Positions 33,616-42,666 are shown, counted from the stretch's first letter. The stretch: 64,000 nt of DNA from Amycolatopsis benzoatilytica AK 16/65 (GCF_000383915.1 NZ_KB912942.1:5948564-6012563); one strand, 5' to 3'. Numbers and translations: made by a program. The notes: generated by a model from the letters alone, not told the origin.

Positions 33616-34707
33616 GTGACCACTGATAACCACATTGCCGCTCCGTCCTTCGACCGGATGCGCAACATGCTGGTGCGCGCGGCCGAAGTGCGTGAGAGCG
33701 AGCAGCAGCAGATCTTCGACGCGCTGGACGACATCTACGCGCGGCTCGCCCCGGTGGACTCCCTGGGCGCGGTGCGCAAGCGGCTGTCCGAGCTGCCGGA
33801 CCGCACCGAGGTGGGTGTGCTGGCGGAGCGCCTCGACGAGGCGATGACCCGGCTGGAGTCGCAGGACACCGCGATCGCCGCGCTCACGCACGCGGTGGAG
33901 AGCATCGTCGACAAGCTGGCGAAGCCGTTCGCACAGCTCGACGGACGACTGGACGGCGTCGCGGCCCGGTTCGAGGGCGTCGCGGGCCGGATGGACGGGC
34001 TCGAGGACAAGCTGCAGAACATCCACCGCCGGCTCGACGAGCTGGGCGGTCACCTGGACAAGCAGGACGCGAAGCTGGAGTCGCTGCCGCAGGCCACCCA
34101 GGGCCCGGTGCGCGAACGGATCGAGCTGGCCGAAGCCTCGCTGCGCGAGCGGATCGAGACCACTGACCACGAACTGCGCTCCCGTGTCGACGAGCTGGAC
34201 CGCGCGACCAAGGAGCGGATCGCCTCCGCGACGGACGCGCTGAAGAACGCGGTCTCCGACAGCGGCGAGCTGCACGACCCGTCCACCCAGCTGGACTCGG
34301 TCGGCACGAAGCTGGAGACGATCACCCAGCGCCTGGACGACCTGTCCGGCCGCATCGACAAGGTCGAAGACGACGTCACCGGCCGCCTCGGCGACCTGGA
34401 CGGCTCGCTGCGCAGCGGACTGTCGAAGGTCGAGGGCACGCTTTCCCAGCAGCCGGACACCGACTCGGTGGAGTCGCTGGTGCGGCGGAGCAACGACGAG
34501 TCGGTCCGCCGGATCGGCGGTCAGCTGGACGAGGCCATGGCCACCTTCGCCGAGCTGATGCTCGGCGGCGGCCCGGCGGTGCAGCAGATCGCTCCCCCGC
34601 CGCCGGCGCCCCGCCAGCCGCGTCGCACCTCGCGCAACGGCCGCGCGCCGAAGGCCGCGGACGGCAAGGCGAAGACCGGCGGCGAGTCGGAAGAAGCGAC
34701 CGAGTGA
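33616..34707 (+). CDS. Long coiled-coil protein with repeated heptads
   Basis: A 363-residue hydrophilic protein. Residues about 20-310 are almost entirely predicted coiled coil with repeats such as DGRLDGVAARFEGVAGRMDG, LDELGGHLDKQDAKL and LDDLSGRIDKVEDD, spaced by 14 or 21 residues. The C-terminal 50 residues are Pro/Lys-rich and disordered (APRQPRRTSRNGRAPKAADG). There is no signal peptide or membrane helix. A GTG start with AAGGA upstream fits. PhaF/phasin-like or cytoskeletal scaffold roles are possible, but it is not recognised with confidence. It is followed by a strong terminator and palindrome copy 5. Confidence 0.75.
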   Translation: MTTDNHIAAPSFDRMRNMLVRAAEVRESEQQQIFDALDDIYARLAPVDSLGAVRKRLSELPDRTEVGVLAERLDEAMTRLESQDTAIAALTHAVESIVDKLAKPFAQLDGRLDGVAARFEGVAGRMDGLEDKLQNIHRRLDELGGHLDKQDAKLESLPQATQGPVRERIELAEASLRERIETTDHELRSRVDELDRATKERIASATDALKNAVSDSGELHDPSTQLDSVGTKLETITQRLDDLSGRIDKVEDDVTGRLGDLDGSLRSGLSKVEGTLSQQPDTDSVESLVRRSNDESVRRIGGQLDEAMATFAELMLGGGPAVQQIAPPPPAPRQPRRTSRNGRAPKAADGKAKTGGESEEATE

Positions 34708-34717
34708 CCTCTTGAGA

Positions 34718-34758
34718 CGACGAAGCCCCCGCCCTGAGTTGGGACGGGGGCTTCGTCG
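34718..34758 (+). terminator. Hairpin terminator of coiled-coil gene
   Basis: CGACGAAGCCCCCGCCC pairs with GGGACGGGGGCTTCGTCG (one bulged base) around TGAGTT, 10 bases after the stop codon. It is independent of the dispersed palindrome that follows 14 bases later. Confidence 0.85.
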
Positions 34759-34772
34759 TGTCGGAGAACTTT

Positions 34773-34823
34773 CCGTGAAGGGAACATTCAGGGACTCTGA
34801 GTCCCTCAATGTTCCCTTCACGG
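34773..34823. repeat. Dispersed palindrome, copy 5 (covarying variant)
   Basis: The arms CCGTGAAGGGAACATTCAGG and CCTCAATGTTCCCTTCACGG, plus ACTC/GAGT, pair over 25 positions with one C:C mismatch and a single-base loop. Compared with the family, GGGCCCC has become GGGAACA and the right arm has changed to match. It lies between convergent genes. Confidence 0.9.
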
Positions 34824-34826
34824 CGT

Positions 34827-36101
34827 TCAGGGGCGGACGGCGTCCAGCACGATCCCCCGCGGAGCAGGTGCCTCCGTGCCTATCGCGAACCCGCCTTCCA
34901 GCGCTGCCAACGCGGCCGGCACCGCCTCTGGGGTGTCCGTGTGCAGTTCCAGCAACGGCTCGCCGGCCACCACCGCATCACCAGGCTTGGCATGGCACAG
35001 AATCCCCGCCGCGGCCTGCACCGGGTCTTCCTTGCGTGCCCGGCCCGCCCCGAGCCGCCATGCCGCGATGCCCACGGCGTAGGCGTCCAGCGACGTCAGC
35101 ACGCCCGAAGCAGGCGCGGGCACCATGTGCACATGGGCTGGCCGCGGCAACGGCGCGGAGGGGTCCCCGCCCTGTGCGGCGATCATCCGCGACCACACCT
35201 CGTAGGCCTCGCCCGAAGCCAGCAGCGCCGCCGGATCCGTCGAAATGCCTGCCAGCGCAAGCATTTCCCGAGCCAGTGCCACCGTCAGCTCGACGACATC
35301 CGCCGGACCGCCGCCGCGCAGGACCTCGACTGCCTCGGCGACCTCCACCGCGTTGCCGACCGCGCGGCCGAGCGGCGTGCCCATGTCGGTGATCAGCGCG
35401 GTACAGGCGACGCCGTGCGCCGTGCCGATGTCCACCAGCGTGCGCGCCAGCAGCCGCGCGTCGGCGACCGTCTTCATGAACGCACCGGAGCCGGCCTTCA
35501 CGTCCAGCACCAAGCCCGAAGCGCCTTCGGCGATCTTCTTGCTCATGATCGAGCTGGCGATCAGCGGCACCGACTCGACCGTCGAGGTGACATCTCGCAG
35601 CGCGTAGAGCTTCTTGTCCGCCGGGGCCAGTCCCTCGGTCGCCGCGCAGACCACCGCGCCGACCGAGTTCAGCTGGGCGGCGATCTCGTCCAGCGAGAGC
35701 GCCGCGCGCCAGCCGGGGATCGACTCCAGTTTGTCCAGCGTCCCGCCGGTGTGGCCGAGGCCCCGGCCGGACAGCTGTGGCACCGCGGCACCGCACGCGG
35801 CGACCAGCGGAGCCAGCGGCAAGGTGATCTTGTCGCCGACGCCGCCGGTGGAGTGCTTGTCGACGGTCGGGCGCGCGACGTCCAGCGACAGCCGCGAGCC
35901 CGAGTCGATCATCGCGCCGGTCCAGCGCGCGATCTCGCCGTCGTCCATGCCGCGCAGGAAAATCGCCATGGCCAGGGCGGCCATCTGCTCTTCCGCGACC
36001 ACGCCGCGGGTGTACGCGTCGACGACCCAGTCGATCTGCTCGTCGCTGAGCCGCCCGCCGTCCCGCTTGGTCCGGATGACGTCCACCGCCGCGAAACTCA
36101 C
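34827..36101 (-). CDS. deoA: Thymidine phosphorylase
   Basis: Splits thymidine (and deoxyuridine) with phosphate into the base and deoxyribose 1-phosphate. It has 424 residues. The family signature GRGLGHTGGTLDKLE and the phosphate-binding KHSTGGVGDK are present, with KAGSGAFMK in the second domain. The GTG start overlaps the cdd stop (GTGA), so the two are coupled. It is the last gene of the nucleoside import and salvage operon; its sugar product would feed DeoC after isomerisation by an enzyme not in this window. Confidence 0.95.
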   Translation of the reverse strand: MSFAAVDVIRTKRDGGRLSDEQIDWVVDAYTRGVVAEEQMAALAMAIFLRGMDDGEIARWTGAMIDSGSRLSLDVARPTVDKHSTGGVGDKITLPLAPLVAACGAAVPQLSGRGLGHTGGTLDKLESIPGWRAALSLDEIAAQLNSVGAVVCAATEGLAPADKKLYALRDVTSTVESVPLIASSIMSKKIAEGASGLVLDVKAGSGAFMKTVADARLLARTLVDIGTAHGVACTALITDMGTPLGRAVGNAVEVAEAVEVLRGGGPADVVELTVALAREMLALAGISTDPAALLASGEAYEVWSRMIAAQGGDPSAPLPRPAHVHMVPAPASGVLTSLDAYAVGIAAWRLGAGRARKEDPVQAAAGILCHAKPGDAVVAGEPLLELHTDTPEAVPAALAALEGGFAIGTEAPAPRGIVLDAVRP

Positions 36102-36487
36102 GGCAGGTCCTCCGGCCCGAACGCGTCCGGCAGCACCTCGGACATCGGCAGCACCCCGCGCGGAGTGTCGACCAGGCACGAGGAACCGCCGAGCTCGAAC
36201 AGGATCTGGCGGCACCGGCCGCACGGCATGAGCAGTTCGCCCGCGCCGCTGCGGCAGGCCACCGCGACCAGCCGGCCACCGCCCGACAGTCGCAGCTGGC
36301 CAGCCATCGTGCACTCGGCACACAGGCCGAGGCCGTACGACGCGTTCTCCACATTGCAGCCGGTCACCTGACGGCCGTCGTCCACAATGGCCGCTACCCC
36401 GACGTGCAGGCCCGAGTAAGGCGCGTAAGCGTGCGCGGCAGCCGAGACCGCCGACGCCCGCAGCGCTTCCCAGTCCACTTCGGACAT
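36098..36487 (-). CDS. cdd: Cytidine deaminase
   Basis: Zinc enzyme that deaminates cytidine and deoxycytidine to uridine and deoxyuridine. It has 129 residues, typical of the small tetrameric form. The zinc and catalytic motif is GLCAECTMAGQ and the second zinc motif is PCGRCRQIL. The substrate-binding NVENASYG is present. The ATG overlaps the stop of the upstream permease (ATGA), and its stop overlaps the start of deoA. Tight overlap with the transporter genes supports uptake of pyrimidine nucleosides. Confidence 0.96.
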   Translation of the reverse strand: MSEVDWEALRASAVSAAAHAYAPYSGLHVGVAAIVDDGRQVTGCNVENASYGLGLCAECTMAGQLRLSGGGRLVAVACRSGAGELLMPCGRCRQILFELGGSSCLVDTPRGVLPMSEVLPDAFGPEDLP

Positions 36488-37764
36488 CAGTCGCCCTCTC
36501 CTCGACGATACTGCGCGCCGTCCGCGCGCGGCGGCCGAAGCCGTTGCGACGCGACCGCCAGCACGATCAGCGTCACGAAGTGTGCGGTGTAGGGGATCAA
36601 GTCGCTCGGCAGCGTGTCGTTGGCCCAGTAGATCGCGTACAGGATCCCGGCACCGACGACGCCGAGACCGGCCGCGATCCACTGCTTCCGGAACAGCTGC
36701 ACGATCACGATGATCGCCAGCAGGATGACCGCGCCGTACAGCAGCGCCAGCACCGCGTCGCCGCCGCCGGCCAGCTGCAGGCCGTCCGAGTAACCGAACA
36801 GCGCGGCGCCACCGAGCAGCCCGCCCGGCCGCCAGTTGCCGAAGATCATCGCAGCCAGGCCGATGTACCCGCGGCCGTTGGTCTGGTTCTCCAAATAGTC
36901 CGCGCCGCCCTTGAGCAGCACCAGCGACGCGCCGCCCATGCCGGCGAACCCGCCGGAGATCAGCACGCCGACGTACTTGTAGCGGTACACGTTCACGCCG
37001 AGCGATTCCGCCGCCACCGGGTTCTCGCCGCAGGACCGCAGCCGCAGGCCGAACCGGGTGCGCCAGAGGATCCAGAAGCTGGCCGGCACCAGCAGGATCG
37101 CGATCATGGTCAGCGGCGCGACGCCGGTGACCAGGCCGCGCAGGATGCCCGCGACGTCGGAGATGCCGACCCGCTGCTGGTTCTCCAACGAGCCCAGCCA
37201 GTCCGACAGCCCGGCCGCCGAATAGGTGTCGAACTTCGGCACCGGCGGCGACTGGCGCGGGTTGCCCGAGATCGGATCGAAGATCAACTTCGCCAGGTAC
37301 TTCGTGACGCCGAGACCGAGCAGGTTGATCGCGACACCGGAAACGATGTGGTTGACGTTGAACGTCACCGTCGCCACCGCGTGCAGCAGCCCGCCCAGCG
37401 CGCCGAACGCGATCGCGGCCAGCAGGCCGACCCACGCACCGCCGTAGTACGCGCCCCAGGCCGCGCCCCAGGTCCCGAGGATCATCATGCCCTCGAGCCC
37501 GATGTTCACGACGCCGGCGCGTTCGGCCCACAGCCCGCCGAGCGCGCACAACAGGATCGGCAGCGCCAGCCGCAGCGCGGTGGACGCGGTATTGCTCGAC
37601 GTCAGCGCCGAGGCGCCGGTGGCGTAGGACGCGGTCGACATGACCGCGATCGCGACGACCGCCCAGATCACCCCGCGCAGCCAGCCTGGGATCCGCTGCC
37701 GCTTGCGCCGCACCGGCATCGGCATGCCGCCGTCGCCGGGCTTGGCCAGTTCCGTGGTGGTCAC
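36487..37764 (-). CDS. Nucleoside ABC transporter permease (second)
   Basis: Inner-membrane permease of 425 residues in the BPD_transp_2 family (RbsC/BmpC type), with about ten helices. Motifs include GGLWAERAGVVNIGLEGMM and the conserved SCGENPVAAESLGV loop. The cytoplasmic N-terminus has KRQRIPG. The GTG start overlaps the stop of the other permease gene (GTGA). It pairs with that permease, the double-domain ATPase and the Bmp lipoprotein. Confidence 0.93.
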   Translation of the reverse strand: MTTTELAKPGDGGMPMPVRRKRQRIPGWLRGVIWAVVAIAVMSTASYATGASALTSSNTASTALRLALPILLCALGGLWAERAGVVNIGLEGMMILGTWGAAWGAYYGGAWVGLLAAIAFGALGGLLHAVATVTFNVNHIVSGVAINLLGLGVTKYLAKLIFDPISGNPRQSPPVPKFDTYSAAGLSDWLGSLENQQRVGISDVAGILRGLVTGVAPLTMIAILLVPASFWILWRTRFGLRLRSCGENPVAAESLGVNVYRYKYVGVLISGGFAGMGGASLVLLKGGADYLENQTNGRGYIGLAAMIFGNWRPGGLLGGAALFGYSDGLQLAGGGDAVLALLYGAVILLAIIVIVQLFRKQWIAAGLGVVGAGILYAIYWANDTLPSDLIPYTAHFVTLIVLAVASQRLRPPRADGAQYRRGEGD

Positions 37765-38858
37765 ACCGCACCGCCTTCCGCGACCGAGGAACCCTTGCGG
37801 CCGTTGCCGGCGAGCGCCCGGCCCACCCTGCGCTGTTCCGCGGCGAGGTCGGCCCGGCGCACGATCTCGTACGCCACGACGACCGAGAGCACGATGATGC
37901 CCTGCATGATCGTCGCGATCTCCTTGGACACGTTGATCTGCTCCAGCGACACCGCGGAGGTGTCCAGGAACGCCCACAGCAGCGCGCCGAACGCGATGCC
38001 GCCAGGGTGGTTGCGGCCCAGCAGCGCGACCGCGATGCCGGTGAAGCCGTACATCTGGGTCGAGGTGATGCCGTAGCTGTAGTCGCGGCCGAGCAGCTCC
38101 GGCATCGCGACCAGGCCGGCCACCGCGCCGGAAAGCAGCATCGCGATGAGCGTCATCTTCTTGGCGCTCACGCCGCCGGCCGCCGCGGCGGTGGCCGATT
38201 CGCCGCTGGCCTTCAGCTCGAAGCCGAACCGCGTGCGGTTCAGCATGAACCAGTACGCCGCGCCGATCACGATCGCGATGAACACGAAGCCGAACAGCGT
38301 GCCGGAGCCGATCGGGATGCCCGGGATCCGGCCGGACGGCGCGATCACCCTGGTTCCCACGTTGTTGCCGGTCTGCACGCCGAACTGGTTGGCGTTGACG
38401 AGGAACGCGATGATGCCGGCGACGATCGAGTTCAGCATGATGGTCGAGATGACCTCGCTGACCCCGCGGGTCACCTTCAGCACCGCCGGGATCGTCGCGT
38501 ACAGCGCGCCGGAAACGATGGCCACCAGCAGGATCACGACGGTGTGCAGGACCGGCGGCAACTGCAGCGCGCCGCCGATGATCGCGGCGATCACCGCGGC
38601 GAACCGGTACTGGCCTTCGACGCCGATGTTGAACAGGTTCATCTGGAAGCCGATGGCCACCGCGAGCCCGGACAGGTAGTACACCGTCGCCAGGTTCACG
38701 GTGTCGACCGCGGTGGAACCCTTGAACAGCTGGCCGATCATCGTCCCGTACGCCTGCAGCGGGTCGGCGCCGGAGATGACGAGCGCGATCGCCGAAAGGA
38801 CAACTGCGAACGCGATCGCGAGCAGAGGCGGCAGCAGCCGCGTGCGCCACGAACTCAT
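37761..38858 (-). CDS. Nucleoside ABC transporter permease (first)
   Basis: Inner-membrane permease of 365 residues in the BPD_transp_2 family, with about nine helices. Characteristic stretches are MNLFNIGVEGQYRFAAVIAA and FELKASGESATAAAAGGVSA. The ATG overlaps the stop codon of the ATPase gene (ATGA). It is part of the four-component nucleoside importer of the RnsBACD type known from other Gram-positive bacteria. Confidence 0.93.
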   Translation of the reverse strand: MSSWRTRLLPPLLAIAFAVVLSAIALVISGADPLQAYGTMIGQLFKGSTAVDTVNLATVYYLSGLAVAIGFQMNLFNIGVEGQYRFAAVIAAIIGGALQLPPVLHTVVILLVAIVSGALYATIPAVLKVTRGVSEVISTIMLNSIVAGIIAFLVNANQFGVQTGNNVGTRVIAPSGRIPGIPIGSGTLFGFVFIAIVIGAAYWFMLNRTRFGFELKASGESATAAAAGGVSAKKMTLIAMLLSGAVAGLVAMPELLGRDYSYGITSTQMYGFTGIAVALLGRNHPGGIAFGALLWAFLDTSAVSLEQINVSKEIATIMQGIIVLSVVVAYEIVRRADLAAEQRRVGRALAGNGRKGSSVAEGGAV

Positions 38859-40426
38859 GAGTCTTCACCTGCTTGATCGTCAGCGCCGGTCATGGCGGAA
38901 CCGAGTTCCTGCGGGGTGACGGTGGCCGGGTTCGCCTCGCTCACGAGCCGCCCGCGCAGCATCACGCGAATGGTGTCGGACAGCCCGATCAGCTCGTCGA
39001 GGTCCGCGGAGATCAACAGCACCGCGAGGCCGTCGGCACGCGCCTGGCGGATCTGCTCCCAGATCAGCGCTTGCGCCCCGACGTCGACCCCGCGGGTCGG
39101 GTGCGAAGCGATCAGCAGCGCCGGGCTGCCGGACAGCTCCCGGCCGACGATCAGCTTCTGCTGGTTGCCGCCGGACAGCGCGGCGGCCGGCACGTCGATG
39201 CCGGGCGTGCGCACGTCGTACTCGCGCACGATCCGTTCGGTGTCCTCGCGCGCGCCGGCGATGTCGAGCAATTGCCCGCGCGACACCGGTTTCCGGGTCT
39301 GGTAGCCGAGGATCCGGTTGACCCACAACGGCTGGGTGAGCAGCAGGCTGTGCCGGGTGCGGTCCTCGGCGATGTAGCCGATGCCCGCCTCGCGCCGGGC
39401 CAGCGTGCCCAGCTTGACCAGGTCGTGCTTCTGCCCGTCCGGCGGCGTCAGCTCGATGTGCCCGCCGCTGGCCTTGCGCATCCCCATGATGGTCTCGACC
39501 AGTTCGGTCTGGCCGTTGCCCTCGACGCCGGCGATGCCGAGCACCTCGCCCGCGTGCACGGTGAAGGAAATGTCGTCCAGCACGTTGCGCTCGGACCCGT
39601 CGGCGGCCAGCCGCAGGTCGCGCACCTCCAGCACGGCACGATCGGTGACCGTCGACTCCCGGGTCTCCGGGCTCGGCAGTTCGGAGCCGACCATCATCTC
39701 GGCCAGTTCGCGGCTGGTGATCTTCTTCGGGTCCGCGGTGCCGACAGTGGTGCCGCGCCGGATCACGGTGACCGTGTCGGCGATCGCGCGCACCTCGTCG
39801 AGCTTGTGCGAGATGAAAAGGAAGGTGTACCCGTCGGCCTGCATCTCGCGGACCGTGGCGAACAGCGCGTCCACCTCCTGCGGCACCAGCACCGCGGTCG
39901 GCTCGTCGAGAATGATGATCTTCGCGCCGCGGTAGAGCACCTTGACGATCTCGACCCGCTGGCGGTCGGCGACGCCGAGCTCCTCCAGCAGCGTGTCCGG
40001 CTTCGCGTGCAGCCCGGTCCGCTTGGCCAGCTCCGCGAGCCGCGCCCGCGCCGCGCGGCCGATGCCGTGCAGCGCCTCCGCGCCGAGGAACACGTTCTCC
40101 GCGACGGTGAGGTTGTCGGCGAGCATGAAGTGCTGGTGCACCATGCCGATCCCGGCGCGGATGGCGTCCTGCGGGTTGCGCAGTTTCACCTCGGCCCCGT
40201 TGATCGCGATCGCGCCCTCGTCGGGCTGCTGCATCCCGTACAGGATCTTCATCAGGGTCGATTTGCCCGCGCCGTTTTCACCGCACAATGCGTGCACCTC
40301 GCCCGCGGCGACGGTGAGGTTGACGTCGGAGTTCGCGACCACGCCAGGGAACCGCTTGGTGATCCCGGTCAGCTGGACGGCCGGTACGCCCCGGTCGGGG
40401 ACGGCTTCGGCCTCGGTCTCGCTCAT
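38855..40426 (-). CDS. Nucleoside ABC transporter ATPase (two nucleotide-binding domains)
   Basis: A 523-residue cytoplasmic ATPase with two fused domains. The first has Walker A GENGAGKSTL, and Walker B IIILDEPTAVL. The second has the degenerate Walker A GVEGNGQTELVE normal for this subfamily and the signature LSGGNQQKLIVGREL, with Walker B-like LLIASHPTRGVD. It energises the Bmp-type nucleoside importer. The ATG at 40426 gives MSETEAEAVPDRGVPAVQL; an alternative ATG at 40438 adds MFPP and cannot be excluded, as no good ribosome-binding site is seen for either. Confidence 0.93.
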   Translation of the reverse strand: MSETEAEAVPDRGVPAVQLTGITKRFPGVVANSDVNLTVAAGEVHALCGENGAGKSTLMKILYGMQQPDEGAIAINGAEVKLRNPQDAIRAGIGMVHQHFMLADNLTVAENVFLGAEALHGIGRAARARLAELAKRTGLHAKPDTLLEELGVADRQRVEIVKVLYRGAKIIILDEPTAVLVPQEVDALFATVREMQADGYTFLFISHKLDEVRAIADTVTVIRRGTTVGTADPKKITSRELAEMMVGSELPSPETRESTVTDRAVLEVRDLRLAADGSERNVLDDISFTVHAGEVLGIAGVEGNGQTELVETIMGMRKASGGHIELTPPDGQKHDLVKLGTLARREAGIGYIAEDRTRHSLLLTQPLWVNRILGYQTRKPVSRGQLLDIAGAREDTERIVREYDVRTPGIDVPAAALSGGNQQKLIVGRELSGSPALLIASHPTRGVDVGAQALIWEQIRQARADGLAVLLISADLDELIGLSDTIRVMLRGRLVSEANPATVTPQELGSAMTGADDQAGEDS

Positions 40427-40460
40427 GGGAGGGAACATCCCGTTCTGTCGAAACGCGTGA

Positions 40461-40491
40461 GGGGCCCGGAAGGAAGATCCTTCCGAGCCCC
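40461..40491 (-). terminator. Hairpin between Bmp lipoprotein and ATPase genes
   Basis: GGGG-CCC-GGAAGG pairs with CCTTCC-GAG-CCCC around AAGAT, 15 bases after the lipoprotein stop. In an importer operon this position usually serves to lower expression of downstream genes relative to the abundant binding protein (partial terminator or mRNA stabiliser). Confidence 0.7.
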
Positions 40492-40505
40492 GCCGCGTCA
40501 ATCCG

Positions 40506-41657
40506 TTACTTGGCCGGCTTGTCCGAAACCGTGATGGCACCGGAGATGATCTGGGCCTTGTACCCGTCGAGCACGTCCTTGATGTCGTCCACCTTGCCGC
40601 CGGAGGTGGCGTAGCCGACGCCGTCGGCCTTCAGGTCGAACCGCTTCGGCAGCGTGCTGGTGTCGCCCTTCGCCACGGCCTGCAAGTACTCGAACACCGC
40701 GACGTCGACCCGCTTGATCATCGAGGTGATGATGATGTCCTTGTCGGCGGCGACGGTCTTCTGGTTGTACTGGTCGGAGTCGACCCCGATGGCCAGCGCG
40801 TTGTTCGCCTTGGCCGCGTCGAACACGCCCTTGCCGGAAGCGCCGGCGGCGTGGTAAATGACGTCCGCGCCGCGGGCGATCTCCGCCGCGGCCTTCGCGT
40901 TGCCCTTGGCCGGGTCCTGGAAACCGGAGTAGTCGCCGGCCGGCGTCAGGTACTCGTCCTCGATCTTGATCTTGTTCGAAACGGCCTTCGCGCCCTGCAG
41001 GAAGCCGGCCTCGAACTTCTGGATCAGCGGGGTGTTCACGCCGCCGACGAAGCCGATGTGGCATTTCTTGCTCTTGTATGCGGCAGCGACGCCGGCCAGG
41101 AACGAGCCCTGCTCCTCGGCGAAGACCAGCGGCGTCACGTTCGGCAGCGTGATCGAGTCGTCGTCGACGATCGCGAACTTGGTGTTCGGGTACTTGGCGG
41201 CAACGGCCTTGACCGACTGCGCGTACGCGAACCCGACCGCGACGATCGGGTTCATCCCCTGCTGCGCCATCTGCTCGAGGCGCTGCTGCTTCGCCGCTTC
41301 GCTCTCGCTCGCGCTAGCGGTGCTCTCGTTGACGACCGGCACGCCCAGCTCGGACTTCGCCCGGTCGGTGCCCGCGGCGGCCGCGTCGTTGAAGGAGGCG
41401 TCCCCGCGCCCGCCGACGTCGAAGGCCAGGCCGACCTTGAGCTTGCTGCCGTCGACCTTGCCCGCGGCGGCGCTGCTGCTCGTCGCTAGAGCCGGTGCGG
41501 CAGGCGGCTTCGGGGCCGTGATGCAGTTGGACCCCGAATTGCCATCCGACCCGGACGCGTTGTTGCTGCTCCCACCGGTGTCCTTCGCGCACCCGGCCAG
41601 TGCAAGCACCCCAGCCATGGTCGCGGCGGCCAGCGCGGTTCCACGCATGCGACGCAA
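40506..41657 (-). CDS. BMP-family nucleoside-binding lipoprotein
   Basis: Lipid-anchored extracellular binding protein of 383 residues. The lipobox LALAGC places the Cys at residue 23. A Ser/Asn-rich linker (GSSNNASGSDGNSGSN) follows. The binding domain has the BMP/PnrA features VGLAFDVGGRGDASFNDAA, IGFVGGVNTPLIQKFEAGF and ADVIYHAAGASGKGVF. The TTG start at 41657 is preferred because GGAG lies 7 bases upstream; ATG at 41648 is the alternative. It is the first gene of the uptake and salvage operon with cdd and deoA at the end, so pyrimidine nucleosides are likely ligands. Confidence 0.92.
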   Translation of the reverse strand: MRRMRGTALAAATMAGVLALAGCAKDTGGSSNNASGSDGNSGSNCITAPKPPAAPALATSSSAAAGKVDGSKLKVGLAFDVGGRGDASFNDAAAAGTDRAKSELGVPVVNESTASASESEAAKQQRLEQMAQQGMNPIVAVGFAYAQSVKAVAAKYPNTKFAIVDDDSITLPNVTPLVFAEEQGSFLAGVAAAYKSKKCHIGFVGGVNTPLIQKFEAGFLQGAKAVSNKIKIEDEYLTPAGDYSGFQDPAKGNAKAAAEIARGADVIYHAAGASGKGVFDAAKANNALAIGVDSDQYNQKTVAADKDIIITSMIKRVDVAVFEYLQAVAKGDTSTLPKRFDLKADGVGYATSGGKVDDIKDVLDGYKAQIISGAITVSDKPAK

Positions 41658-41785
41658 CGTGTGTCTCCCTCCCCGCTGATCCAGCGGACGATCCGAGAAC
41701 GGCCCGGGCACGATCGCCGGGCTCGACCGCCAGACCGTACCCAACCGCTGGGTAACCGCCATAGGAACGGCACGCTACGTAACAC

Positions 41786-41793
41786 AAACGTTT
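41786..41793. promoter_or_regulatory. Possible LacI-type operator upstream of the nucleoside operon
   Basis: AAACGTTT, the palindromic core of many LacI-family operators, lies in an unusually AT-rich stretch (AACACAAACGTTTACTCG) about 130 bases before the Bmp lipoprotein start. It is a short motif, so the call is tentative. Confidence 0.35.
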
Positions 41794-41848
41794 ACTCGAA
41801 AGGCCTATCCGCGACCACCTGGGCGCCGTCGGTGATCGTTTGTCCCAA

Positions 41849-41903
41849 GTCCGTGCAGGGGCCACTGACGGACTCGGATTCCGGCGAGGGGCCCTTCACG
41901 GAC
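41849..41903. repeat. Dispersed palindrome, copy 6 (decayed)
   Basis: GTCCGTGCAGGGGCCACTGA on the left and GAGGGGCCCTTCACGGAC on the right. Only the outer bases still pair well. It is the only copy not placed 3' of a gene: it lies between the divergent Bmp and sdh operons. Confidence 0.8.
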
Positions 41904-42218
41904 CGTGGCGAGCGGCCTCCTGGCGCGGAGGCAGTCGTGCCGATGGCTCTCTTGGCCGGTGCCGAACCTGCGCGAACGTGCGCCAGACCACACGGCCGGG
42001 TGGTCTGGCGGGGGTGCCGGTGTCTGGTCCATCACAGAGAGGAACCCGGAGGTGAGCGGGGCGTATGGGGCGGGTCTAGCATCCATGCATCCACGCTCGA
42101 TGGCCCCTGATCTCGGCACCGTCGCCGGCGTTGTCCCCTGTGGAACGACCCCGGCCAAGGGTGCGGACCTCACCGGTCACCCGGGCACGACAGTCATGAC
42201 GTTGGAGGCCGTTCACCG
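41904..42218 (+). other. Leader region of sdhCDAB
   Basis: No gene was supported. The region must contain the sdh promoter and a 5' leader. A candidate is TAGCAT (42076) with GC-rich sequence around it, and the sdhC start is reached through GGAGG (42204) about 10 bases before the ATG. No known riboswitch fold was recognised. Confidence 0.4.
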
Positions 42219-42662
42219 ATGTCCACCACGGCGAGCACTGCCACTGAGGCAGGCGCTAGCGATCGGGCGGGTGCCTCACGCCGGCAGGGAACCTTCTACC
42301 GGGGCGACCCGGGCATGTGGTCCTGGGTGCTGCACCGCATCACCGGCGTGCTGACCTTTTTCTTCCTGTTCGTGCACGTGCTCGACACCGCCCTCGTGCG
42401 GGTGTCGCCTGACACGTACAACCAGGTCATCGAGACCTACAAGACGCCGATCGTGAACCTGCTCGAGGTCGGCCTTGTCGGTGCGGTGCTCTACCACGCC
42501 CTGAACGGGCTCCGCGTCCTGCTCGTCGACTTCTGGGCCAAGGGCCCGAAGTACCAGAAGCCGATGCTCTGGATCATCGGCGTCGTGTGGGTGGTCGTGA
42601 TGGTTCCGGGTGCGTTCTTCATGCTGAAGCGCACCGTCGAGACGCTTTTCGGGGGTGCCTGA
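42219..42662 (+). CDS. sdhC: Succinate dehydrogenase, cytochrome b556 subunit
   Basis: Membrane anchor subunit of complex II, 147 residues, with three helices (about 35-55, 80-100 and 115-137). MWSWVLHRITGVLTFFFLFVH (in two parts) holds the quinone-site Arg and a heme-ligand His in HVLDTALV; a second conserved His is in LYHALNGLRVLL. An N-terminal hydrophilic tail (about 30 residues) is common in actinomycetes. It is the first gene of sdhCDAB. Confidence 0.95.
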   Translation: MSTTASTATEAGASDRAGASRRQGTFYRGDPGMWSWVLHRITGVLTFFFLFVHVLDTALVRVSPDTYNQVIETYKTPIVNLLEVGLVGAVLYHALNGLRVLLVDFWAKGPKYQKPMLWIIGVVWVVVMVPGAFFMLKRTVETLFGGA

Positions 42663-42666
42663 TCCC

